This document shows, in pieces, positions 20,339 through 29,706 of a stretch of 32,285 nt of DNA. Origin of the DNA: Planctomycetota bacterium (GTDB lineage Bacteria > Planctomycetota > Phycisphaerae > WQYP01); the NCBI GenBank assembly GCA_021852275.1, contig JAJZNX010000172.1:1-32285 (forward strand). Reading direction: 5' to 3'. How positions within the stretch are numbered: the stretch's first letter is position 1; each line of letters starts with the position of its first letter. The translations under genes were made by a program, and so were the position numbers. The notes beneath the pieces are model-generated. The model saw nothing but the letters and a program-made list of their open reading frames with translations, was not told where the DNA came from and ran no database searches.

Positions 20339-21421
20339 ACACAATCATTCAATGGATTGGGTATGAACTTGGGCAATCTTTCGCGTTTGTCGAGAGCCAA
20401 AACCCGCTCGATTAGTCCGGAAAATTTTACCGGAGAAAAAGGTCAAGCGGGCATGTCCACGGATGGTCCAGCGGCTGGGGCAGCTCGCGACCTTGGCCAA
20501 GGCTGGAAGGTTTCACCGTATATCAAAATTGCCGCCGGTCAGACCTTCACGCTGGCGGAAATAAATGGTTCCGGCGCTATCCAGCAGATATGGATGACGC
20601 CGGGAGGTCACTGGCGATTTGCCATTTTGCGCATTTATTGGGATGACCAGACCGTGCCATCGGTGGAATGCCCGGTGGGCGACTTTTTTGCCTGCGGTTG
20701 GAATCGTTTTGCACCGCTAACTTCGTTGCCTATCTGTGTCAACCCCGGCAGCGCGCTGAATTGTTACTGGGAAATGCCTTTTCGTCGCAAGTGCCGTATG
20801 ACTATGACCAATATCGCTGACACGGAAATGGTCTTGTATTATCAGATCAACTATACGCTTACGGATGTTCCGGAGGACGCGGCCTATTTTCATGCGCAGT
20901 TCCGACGGGTCAATCCGCTTCCTTACAAGCAGGTGTACACCATTTTGGATGGTGTGATGGGGCGAGGGCAATACGTAGGTACCTATATGGCCTGGGGTGT
21001 CAACAACAATGGCTGGTGGGGTGAAGGCGAAATCAAATTTTACATGGATGGCGATAGGGAGTTTCCCACCATTTGTGGCACTGGAACGGAGGATTATTTC
21101 TGCGGCAGTTACAATTTTGAAAATCAGGTGACGCATCAATATCAGGAATTCAGCACGCCTTATGCGGGACTATCGCAAGTGTTAAGGCCCAACGGTCTGT
21201 ATGAATCGCAGCAGCGATTTGGTCTTTATCGGTGGCACATTATGGATCCGGTGCGTTTTGAACAAAATCTGCGCATAACCATTCAGGCTTTGGGGTGGCG
21301 ATCTGGCGGTCGCTATTTACCGTTGAAGGATGATATTGCATCTGTGGCATACTGGTATCAGACTTTGCCGACGGCACCTTTTCCATTGTTGCCGGACCGT
21401 GATGGCCTGGAAATAAATTAA
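20339..21421 (+). CDS. DUF2961 / GH172-family protein
   Basis: ARTRSISPENFTGEKG-like N-terminus (AKTRSISPENFTGEKGQAGM), WWGEGEIKFYMDGDREFPTICGTGTEDYFCGSYNF. The ORF may start upstream at 20285. Confidence 0.88.
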   Translation, partial: TQSFNGLGMNLGNLSRLSRAKTRSISPENFTGEKGQAGMSTDGPAAGAARDLGQGWKVSPYIKIAAGQTFTLAEINGSGAIQQIWMTPGGHWRFAILRIYWDDQTVPSVECPVGDFFACGWNRFAPLTSLPICVNPGSALNCYWEMPFRRKCRMTMTNIADTEMVLYYQINYTLTDVPEDAAYFHAQFRRVNPLPYKQVYTILDGVMGRGQYVGTYMAWGVNNNGWWGEGEIKFYMDGDREFPTICGTGTEDYFCGSYNFENQVTHQYQEFSTPYAGLSQVLRPNGLYESQQRFGLYRWHIMDPVRFEQNLRITIQALGWRSGGRYLPLKDDIASVAYWYQTLPTAPFPLLPDRDGLEIN

Positions 21422-21450
21422 TTTTGACAACGCAAAATCTGGAGTTAGAA

Positions 21451-24066
21451 ATGACGGTTAAATCAACCGTGTGGCCCATACTCAAATCGTACCCACAAAG
21501 CCACTTGTCACATGTTGCCATGCCCGTCGGGGGCATTGGAACAGGAACCATTTCCATCGGTGGACGAGGCAACCTGCGCGATTGGGAAATATGCAATCGT
21601 TCGGCCAAAGGTTTTGATCTTGTGCAGGGCAGACAGGCCGGCTGTTTTTTTGCTCTGTGGACAAAGGATTCGTCCGGGAAAACCGTGACGCGTGCGCTGG
21701 AAGGCATCATAGGGTCGGATCAATATGATGGAAAAGGGCACGGAGCCTGGGCGGTCAATGCTTCGCTGCCGCGATTCCGTAAATGTGAGTTTCATGCGGC
21801 GTACCCGCTGGCGCAGGTGGTTATGTCCGATCCGGACGTTCCATTGCATGTGCGGCTGGAAACGTTCAATCCCCTGATTCCGGCAGATGTTGACTCCAGT
21901 GGCATTCCGGTAATGGTGTTGCGTTACGTGCTGACAAATCCATCTTCAAAGCCGGTGGCGGCATCTGTATGCGGTTCGCTGCCTAATTTTATTGGAGCCG
22001 ATGGCCGAGCGACATCGAACAAACAATTCGAAGGTTTTGACAGTTACGATTCTCAAGCCCGCGAAAACCGGAACGTCTTTAGAAAAGACTCGAAGCTGCA
22101 GGGGCTTTACATGTATTCCGACGGCCTGGAAAAAACCGCGTCGCAATGGGGCAGTCTGGCTTTGGCCACAACAGCCAGGGGCCAGGTCACCTGGCGGGAG
22201 GCATGGGGTAAGCTGGATTGGGGTAACAGCCTGCTTGATTTCTGGGATGATTTTTCCAGTGATGGAAAGCTGGATGCCCGGCCAGCCGATGGGCAGCAGG
22301 ATCCGCGAGCGTCGCTGGCGGTGTCGGTGCAGGTTCCTCCGAAAGCAAGTAAAAGTGTAACCTTTATCATCGCCTGGCATTTTCCAAATCGCAACGGCTG
22401 GGCCAAGCTGCCGGATGCCGGGACTGCGGCAACAGATTCTGCTGCTCCACAAAATCCGATAGCGGAAGAAGTTGGTAATTACTATTGCACCCAGTATGCG
22501 GATGCCTGGGATGTGGCTGTACGCACAGCCGGAGATTTGCCGAGATTAGAATCTAAAACAGTTGAGTTTGTGCAGGCTTTTTGTCGCAGCGACCTGCCGG
22601 ATGTGGTGAAGGAAGCGGCTCTATTTAATTTAAGTACGCTGCGCACGGAAACCTGCTTTCGCACCGCGGACGGACGGTTTTTTGGCTGGGAAGGGTGCCA
22701 TGATCTGGGCGGATGTTGTCATGGATCGTGCACGCATGTATGGAATTATGAGCATACCACAGCCTTTGTTTTTGGCCAGTTGGCCAAGTCGATGCGAGAT
22801 ACAGACTTTAATTGTGCCACCAGTGATACAGGAATGATGAGTTTTCGAGTGGGATTGCCCGTACTTAGCCAGGGGCGCGAGTGGAAGGGTGCTGCCGCAG
22901 ACGGCCAAATGGGCACTTTGATGCGGCTGTACCGGGAATGGCAGCTTTCTGGAGATGATGAGTTCCTGAAAAAATGCTGGCCCAGCGCCCGTAAATCGAT
23001 GGAGTTCTGCTGGTTGGAACATGGATGGGATGGTGATTGCGACGGTGTAATGGAGGGATCGCAACACAATACCATGGATGTGGAATATTTTGGTCCGAAT
23101 CCGGAAGTGGGTTTCTGGTATCTGGGCGCATTGCGGGCTGTGGAGGAGATGGCCCGGCATGTTGGCGAAGAGTCCTTTGCGAAAAAATGCCAAGCTCTTA
23201 TTGTTCGCGGATCCCAATGGATGGATTCCAACCTTTTCAATGGGGAATATTATGAACAACGTATTGTGCCGCCGGGAGATGAGTCGGCGATAAATCCAGC
23301 ATTAAGATGGAATTTGGGGCCAAGAGATCTGCGGAATCCTACACTTCAGATTGGTGCGGGTTGTCTGGCGGATCAATTGGTGGGGCAGACAATGGCCCAT
23401 GTTTTGGGGCTGGGCGATCTTGCTGATCGCCAGCATCTTAAAAAGACGCTCCAGTCCCTGATGAAATATAACTTCAGGTCCTCCATGTTTGGTCATTTCA
23501 ATCATATGCGAACCTACACTCTGAATGAAGAAGGGGGAATGCTGGTATGCACGTATCCACGGGGGCAGAGACCTCAATTTCCTTTTCCCTATGCCAATGA
23601 GGTATGGAGCGGCTTTGAATATGCCGTTGCAACGGAACTCATCTATGCCGGTCGCCTCGCCGATGCATTGAAAATTGTGAAAACCGTCCGCGCCCGGCAC
23701 GATGGCCGAAAACGTTCTCCCTTTGACGAACCGGAATGCGGACATCATTACGTGCGGCCGATGGCGGCATGGGGAACGCTGTTGGCCATTACTGGCTTTC
23801 GTTATTCTGCCGTAACCGGGCACATCGTTTTTAATCTGCCGGTGAAAAATTCAACGACCTGGTTCTGGTCCACCGGATATGCCTGGGGTACCGTCGTGAT
23901 CAGGAAAAAGACGGGTGGCTTAGCCGAGGTCACCTTGTCCGTTTTGGGAGGCACGGTGAAGCTAAAAACGGTGGAACTGGCCACCTTTGGGAAAGTCGAC
24001 CTGGGGTCGGAGCGGATCATCGGTTCGCACAACCCGTTGCGGCTGAAGATACTTCGGCAGATTTAA
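21451..24066 (+). CDS. GH116-family glycoside hydrolase (non-lysosomal glucosylceramidase/beta-glucosidase-like)
   Basis: MPVGGIGTGTISIGGRGNLRDWEI, CCHGSCTHVWNYEHTTAFVF, EGSQHNTMDVEYFGPNPEVGFWYLGALRA, YANEVWSGFEYAVA. GGAG precedes the ATG at 21451. Confidence 0.9.
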   Translation: MTVKSTVWPILKSYPQSHLSHVAMPVGGIGTGTISIGGRGNLRDWEICNRSAKGFDLVQGRQAGCFFALWTKDSSGKTVTRALEGIIGSDQYDGKGHGAWAVNASLPRFRKCEFHAAYPLAQVVMSDPDVPLHVRLETFNPLIPADVDSSGIPVMVLRYVLTNPSSKPVAASVCGSLPNFIGADGRATSNKQFEGFDSYDSQARENRNVFRKDSKLQGLYMYSDGLEKTASQWGSLALATTARGQVTWREAWGKLDWGNSLLDFWDDFSSDGKLDARPADGQQDPRASLAVSVQVPPKASKSVTFIIAWHFPNRNGWAKLPDAGTAATDSAAPQNPIAEEVGNYYCTQYADAWDVAVRTAGDLPRLESKTVEFVQAFCRSDLPDVVKEAALFNLSTLRTETCFRTADGRFFGWEGCHDLGGCCHGSCTHVWNYEHTTAFVFGQLAKSMRDTDFNCATSDTGMMSFRVGLPVLSQGREWKGAAADGQMGTLMRLYREWQLSGDDEFLKKCWPSARKSMEFCWLEHGWDGDCDGVMEGSQHNTMDVEYFGPNPEVGFWYLGALRAVEEMARHVGEESFAKKCQALIVRGSQWMDSNLFNGEYYEQRIVPPGDESAINPALRWNLGPRDLRNPTLQIGAGCLADQLVGQTMAHVLGLGDLADRQHLKKTLQSLMKYNFRSSMFGHFNHMRTYTLNEEGGMLVCTYPRGQRPQFPFPYANEVWSGFEYAVATELIYAGRLADALKIVKTVRARHDGRKRSPFDEPECGHHYVRPMAAWGTLLAITGFRYSAVTGHIVFNLPVKNSTTWFWSTGYAWGTVVIRKKTGGLAEVTLSVLGGTVKLKTVELATFGKVDLGSERIIGSHNPLRLKILRQI

Positions 24067-24071
24067 GGTGT

Positions 24072-24797
24072 TCACCGGGGGGGGCGGGTATAAAAGGCGA
24101 GTTCATGGTCAAAATGGGGGAGTGGGCCGATCTGGGCGTGAAAGCCACCGCGGGCTAAACGAGCCTCCAGTTCGGCTTTTCGATGATCAATCGGGCCGTG
24201 AATTTCCAGTACCAAAGCGTTGATGCGTTCAAACAGGCCTTCCAAATCCGCCAACAATTGGAATTCCGCACCCTCAATATCCAACTTGAGCAGATCGGCG
24301 GGGCGAGTGCGGAGTTCCGCGGCAAGATCAAATTGTTGAACTGGAAATGGCCGGGCGTCGCGAAACGGCTCGAGGCTGGCGGTCATGTAAGTGCGGGGGT
24401 GAATCCAAAGTGTCTGCTGGCCTGGTTTAGCACCCACGACCGCCGGAACCACCCGGGCGTTGAGGTGGGCCTGGCGCAGGGTTCGGCGAAGTACGGGTGC
24501 AAGCCGAGGATTGGGTTCAATGAGCAGGAATTCACAGGTGGAATCGGGAAAGCGTCGGCGCAGCGTCTGATCGGCTAGAACGGCAAAGTGACCGCAATTG
24601 GCACCGCAATCCACAATATAGCGCGGAGCAGACTTCAGGGTGCCGAAGACCTGCCAATAGAAGAAATGGCAGAACACATCCTTAAAGCTTTCAACTTCAT
24701 AGCGATTGCGTAAACCGAGCCGGGCGTCGCGGCTGAATTCAAATTCGCAGGTGATCCAGCGGCCCAGACGTCGGTAGAGGCTTTGTCGCAGGTGCAT
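24072..24797 (-). CDS. FkbM-family methyltransferase
   Basis: YIVDCGANCGHFAVLAD, LIEPNP, and LLKLDIEGAEFQLLADLEGLF. GGAGA lies upstream of the ATG at 24797; 24812 is an alternative start. Confidence 0.85.
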   Translation of the reverse strand: MHLRQSLYRRLGRWITCEFEFSRDARLGLRNRYEVESFKDVFCHFFYWQVFGTLKSAPRYIVDCGANCGHFAVLADQTLRRRFPDSTCEFLLIEPNPRLAPVLRRTLRQAHLNARVVPAVVGAKPGQQTLWIHPRTYMTASLEPFRDARPFPVQQFDLAAELRTRPADLLKLDIEGAEFQLLADLEGLFERINALVLEIHGPIDHRKAELEARLARGGFHAQIGPLPHFDHELAFYTRPPR

Positions 24798-24946
24798 GAA
24801 TAATTTCTCCATGAAAGAGTTGGAACTTCGGGCGGTCGAGGCGGTCCTGGTCCGGGAAGACATTATGCTTACCGGCCGGTTTTTTGGACGATGAGCCTTC
24901 CTTATCGCCCGGATGCCCGTGGGGGAACGGGAAGAGACCTCCTGAC

Positions 24947-26736
24947 TTATTCGCCGGGTTCGAGTACGGCCATAAATGCTTCTTGGGGGATCTCTACCCG
25001 GCCAACCTGCTTCATGCGCTTCTTGCCTTCTTTCTGTTTTTCCAGCAACTTGCGTTTTCGGCTCACATCGCCGCCGTAGCATTTAGCCGTAACGTTTTTG
25101 CGCATGGCACTGATAGTTTCACGGGCAATCACCCGCGAGCCGATGGCTGCCTGCAGGGGAACCTCAAACAGGTGCCGGCCGATTTCAGCCTTGAGCTTTC
25201 GGATGATAGCCCGGCCGCGGCTTTCAGCTTTGGATTTGTGAACAATCAAACTCAGCGCTCCGATGGCCTGGCCGTTGACGAGAATATCCATACGTACTAG
25301 ATCATCAGCTTTGAATCCCAGAAAATTGTAATCCAGAGTGCCGTAGCCGCGGGTAGCAGTTTTCAACCGGTCGAAAAAATCAAAAATAACTTCTGCCAGC
25401 GGCAGGTCATATTCGAGAATCACACGTTGCGGTCCAATATATTCCGTCTTGCGGTAAATGCCCCGACGGTCCTGGCAGAGCTTGGAAATATCCCCGATAT
25501 TTTCTCCGGGAATAATGATATTGGCACGAATCATCGGCTCGCGAATTTCCTTGAGATTGCTCGGATCAGGCAGTTCGGAGGCGCTGTCAATGGTTTTAAC
25601 CGTATCGTCGTTGAGCACCACTTCATACGGCACCGTGGGGGCGGTTTGCACCACCTGTACTTTTTGTTCGCGTTCCAGCCGTTCCTGCACAATTTCCATG
25701 TGCAGCAATCCCAGAAAACCACAACGGAAACCAAAGCCCAAAGCATCTGAATTTTCAGGCTCAAATGTGAACGAGGAATCATTTAGCCGCAGTCGTTCCA
25801 GGGCTTCCCGCAGTTGAGTGTATTGTGTATCAGGGCCTGGATAAAAATCACAGTAAACCATTTGTTTTGGGGGGGGCGGTATCCGGCGAGCGGTTCTACC
25901 GCCGGGTTGTTGACATCCGTAACCGTATCGCCAATGGTAACATCGCCGAGCGCTTTGATGTTGGCGACGAAAAAACCGACTTCGCCGGCGGCCAGGGCAG
26001 GCACCGCTGTGGTCTTGGGCGCAAACTTTCCCATGGCGGTTATCTGGTAAACACGTTGCTGACCCATCATGCGAATTTTCTGACCCATGCTGATGCGGCC
26101 ATTCATAACGCGGACGTAAACAATGACTCCACGGTACTCATCATATTTGCTGTCAAAAATCAGGGCTTGCAGCGGCAGGCTGGCATCGCCCTTGGGGCCT
26201 GGCAACTTAAGACAGATGGCTCGAAAAAGATCGTCGATACCCAGGCCGCTTTTGGCGGAAATACGCACGCAGGCAAGAGCATCTATCCCCAGTACCTGCT
26301 CCATTTCTTCCGCTACTTCATCGGGTCGGGCACTGGGCAGATCAATTTTGTTGATCACGGGAATGATTTCCAGGCCAGCTTCAATAGCTGCGTAGGCATT
26401 GGCTACTGTTTGGGCCTGTACGCCCTGCGTGGCATCTACCACCAGCAAAGCCCCTTCGCAAGCCTGCAAGGCTTTGGCCACTTCATAATGGAAATCGACG
26501 TGACCAGGGGTATCAATCAGATTGAGCATGTAATCTTCACCATCAAGTTGATACCGCACTGAGACTGCACTGGCTTTGATGGTGATGCCTCGTTCGCGTT
26601 CCAGGTCCATATCATCAAGGAATTGTGCCTGCATTTCGCGTTCGGTGATGGCTCCGGATCGTTCCAGAATCCGGTCCGCCAAGGTGGATTTACCATGGTC
26701 GATGTGAGCAATGATGCAAAAGTTACGTATTTTCAT
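24947..26736 (-). pseudogene. lepA: Elongation factor 4 (LepA), reading frame interrupted by an apparent 1-nt deletion at 25869-25876
   Basis: N-terminal part [24 protein letters not shown] to PLAGYRPP is in one frame; C-terminal part [15 protein letters not shown] to MKQVGRVEIPQEAFMAVL is in another. The total length of 1790 nt is one nt short of 597 codons. May be a sequencing error rather than a true pseudogene. Confidence 0.93.
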
Positions 26737-26863
26737 TGAAGATTCAACAGCCTTGCTTCGGGAATAACCAAAAGAATGATAACCGATTTTACCCAATAGC
26801 GCAAGCGAAAGAGCGGCCGGGCTTACAGGCTTACAGGTGGGGCCAAGCCTGCCATCTCGTGGC

Positions 26864-27997
26864 TCATGTTTTGATGCCTTCGAGCATGACCACGGCCAGA
26901 GGAGTAAAAAGCAGCACCGGCAGCCAGGCTCCTACGATTGGCGAAACCGCCGTGCCAGCCAGTTGGAACAGTACAAATGTAGTGATAAAGCATATGCCGG
27001 TAACCATCGTGCATGCCAGCATGTTTTTGATCAGTGCTGTGGGTTCACGGGTCAGCAGAAAAGGTATGCCGATCATCAACATGAGCAAGTTGACAATCAA
27101 CTGCGTGAATCGAGTGTACATGATCTTTTCCAGGGCATCGCGGGTGGAAGGGGGGCTGTCCATCATCAGCCGGTCGATTTGAGCGGTGGAAAGATAATCG
27201 ACAGTTTTCTTGGCGAAAATCAGTTTGAGTTGATGAGGATTCAGAGGGGTATAGTAGATCATCTGGTGTTCTGGTTGGGGGGTTTCATGAGGATCCAGAC
27301 TTTTCAGATCATTGATTTGCGTCACATGCGTCATAAGCCAGCCTCCGGGATGCGGCCCTTCACCAATATTGTTTTTCCATACCGCGCGGCGGGCGATAAT
27401 TCTTGAAATGGGAAGTCCGGCCTTGTTGCGTTGGATAATTCGCACGTGTGTCAAAGTTTTGGTCGCGGGATTGTAACGCGAGGCGAGGACCAGAGAATTG
27501 TCGCTTTCCGGTATGAAGTAAATTGGCTGCGGATGCAGTGTGGCGGCATCCACTTCGCTGTGGGTGCGTAACAGCTTATTTATATTATCCGGCATTAGCA
27601 CTTCCTGGTCCAGAACTACCAGCATATTAAAGCCGATAGCACAGATGATGATGGGCACGGCCACACGATAAAGCGAAATACCGCTGGCGAGCAAGGCGGT
27701 AAGCTCCCGGTTGCGCGTCATGCGGAACATGGTAAAACCCGCTGCCAGCAGGGGAATGATGCCACACACCTGTTGAAAAATCAGCAGCGTGCGATACATG
27801 TAAAAGCTGGATATTGCCCCCACCAAATCCGTAAAAGACGACCAATTACCGGCATGGGTCGCAGCCTGTGCGTGCGTAAACTGATCAAAATTGACGATCA
27901 AATCCAGGAGAATATAAAGTCCCACCACCACCGTAAAAGCCAGCAGGTAGTTAAACAGAAAATTGCGGACAATATAACGATCAATCAAACGCATCAT
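26864..27997 (-). CDS. LptF/LptG-family (YjgP/YjgQ) permease
   Basis: N-terminal [57 protein letters not shown], and a C-terminal TM cluster. Confidence 0.88.
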   Translation of the reverse strand: MMRLIDRYIVRNFLFNYLLAFTVVVGLYILLDLIVNFDQFTHAQAATHAGNWSSFTDLVGAISSFYMYRTLLIFQQVCGIIPLLAAGFTMFRMTRNRELTALLASGISLYRVAVPIIICAIGFNMLVVLDQEVLMPDNINKLLRTHSEVDAATLHPQPIYFIPESDNSLVLASRYNPATKTLTHVRIIQRNKAGLPISRIIARRAVWKNNIGEGPHPGGWLMTHVTQINDLKSLDPHETPQPEHQMIYYTPLNPHQLKLIFAKKTVDYLSTAQIDRLMMDSPPSTRDALEKIMYTRFTQLIVNLLMLMIGIPFLLTREPTALIKNMLACTMVTGICFITTFVLFQLAGTAVSPIVGAWLPVLLFTPLAVVMLEGIKT

Positions 27998-28030
27998 ACA
28001 TCCAGTAACGGCAACGCAGCGGCACCAAGG

Positions 28031-29701
28031 CTATTTTCGCAGGAGCTTGCTGTAAACGATCAGGTTCAAAAGTAAAATAATGCCATTGCCCATCCAGATC
28101 ACCCATAATCCGGGCATGGCGGATCCCGTGGTTCGCACCACCATGGTGCGACCGGTGGTAATCAGCAGAATAAGAATCATCGCCGGGAAAAAACCGACAA
28201 CAAATACCGCCAGCGGATTATGTCCCTCCAGCAAAATACCCAGCGCCGCTCCGAGCATGACCAACACCAGGCACGAAAATGCAAAGGATCGCCGGCTTTG
28301 CACCTCAGATTCGATAACATGGTCGAGTTTGCTGATGTGTCGGGCGATCTGGGCTTTTAAGTTGGTTACTGCCGGAGACTCGGCCATCCGCACCGGTGCC
28401 AGCCCGATGCGGGGTGTCGCTGAAACGGTGGCAAACTGCCGCGGAATGGCCAGTTCATTGAGTGCAATAGTGGCTGGTCCGGCATGGAACCCTTTGCCAA
28501 TGGATGGGTTATTCATGCGCACGTTTCCCGATAGGGTGAGGGAACCGCTGATGGGATCTGTAGCGTTCCTGCCGCCATGGAGTGTAAGCGCGGCAAAATC
28601 CGCCGTGTAAATCACGGAAACCTGTTGATGCCTGTAGACCCACACACGGATTGCTTTGTTGCCGCTGGCGGCCAGACAAAAAATATCAGATGGGTTCACA
28701 AATGCTCTCGGGGCATAAATCACAATATAATCGGCACGGGAATCTACGCGATTAAAGCGAAGAGCTTTTTCAGGAGAGTATTGCAGCAAATAGTTATTGC
28801 ACACGGCAGCAAATCGCTGCAGCCGGTCGAGATTACTTTTGAGTGCGGCAATGGGCCTGAATTGGTAAGGATCCCTGTGGAGCCGTTCTAACTTGGTGAT
28901 GCTGAAAAACTTGGGGACATTTTGCAGCAACGATCCGATGACATAGGGTTGGCCATCAGCCGGCAGGTAACGCACCGTTCCTCGGAGTTGCCGGACACTA
29001 TTGGGATCAAATGCGGTTCCATCATCTAATTGCACGGCAACATCCACCTGGTTGCTGGCCGGCACTTTATCAATGAGTACATTGGCGGCCTTGGCCAGCA
29101 CTACCGCGGTCGGCTTGCCATTGGTCAATGTGGTGGCGGCCAGGCCGCGCAGTTGCAGAATGGTACGCCGCACACCTTGAGGTGGGCGAAGCGCCTTAGG
29201 GACTGGAATACGATAAGCCTGATTGGCATATACAACCATATCGCCCACCTGAAATGGTTCATGTTTGTCCAGATGATCCAGGAGAACAGAGGCTACATCG
29301 CTTTGAATGGCATGGGACGACTTTTGTAGAAAAATAGGTACCACAAAGTCAACAAAGGCCAGGTCAATCGCCGCTACCACCAGCCCCAGCACCAGCGCCG
29401 GCACCAGTAAAAATTGAAAGCTGATTCCACTGGCTCTAGCCCCGGTGATTTCATTGTCTGTACTTAATCTCCAATAGACCATGACTGCCGCAAAAAGGGC
29501 CGCCAGTGGGATGGAATAGGCCAGCATCGCTGGCATCAGGTCCATGAGTACGCGCATGAGCTGAATCAATGTCAGCCCCTGTTTGGTCAAAGGTTTAAAG
29601 GTGCCGCCAAACGCCAGTATGGTGGTAAGAACGCCAGTGGTCAGCACAAAAATGCGTCCCAGTTCGCGCAGAAAGTACCAATGCAGTGTTTTGATGATCA
29701 T
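28031..29701 (-). CDS. LptF/LptG-family (YjgP/YjgQ) permease, larger paralogue
   Basis: TLHWYFLRELGRIFVLTTGVLT, LSTDNEITGARASGISFQFLLVPALVLG, and a C-terminal TM bundle. 556 aa. Confidence 0.85.
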   Translation of the reverse strand: MIIKTLHWYFLRELGRIFVLTTGVLTTILAFGGTFKPLTKQGLTLIQLMRVLMDLMPAMLAYSIPLAALFAAVMVYWRLSTDNEITGARASGISFQFLLVPALVLGLVVAAIDLAFVDFVVPIFLQKSSHAIQSDVASVLLDHLDKHEPFQVGDMVVYANQAYRIPVPKALRPPQGVRRTILQLRGLAATTLTNGKPTAVVLAKAANVLIDKVPASNQVDVAVQLDDGTAFDPNSVRQLRGTVRYLPADGQPYVIGSLLQNVPKFFSITKLERLHRDPYQFRPIAALKSNLDRLQRFAAVCNNYLLQYSPEKALRFNRVDSRADYIVIYAPRAFVNPSDIFCLAASGNKAIRVWVYRHQQVSVIYTADFAALTLHGGRNATDPISGSLTLSGNVRMNNPSIGKGFHAGPATIALNELAIPRQFATVSATPRIGLAPVRMAESPAVTNLKAQIARHISKLDHVIESEVQSRRSFAFSCLVLVMLGAALGILLEGHNPLAVFVVGFFPAMILILLITTGRTMVVRTTGSAMPGLWVIWMGNGIILLLNLIVYSKLLRK

Positions 29702-29706
29702 GATTA

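Noticed and set aside
22630-23259. 209-aa minus-strand ORF
   Set aside because: Antisense to the GH116 gene; no recognisable motifs.
25825-26562. 245-aa plus-strand ORF
   Set aside because: Antisense to lepA, which is unambiguously coding on the minus strand.
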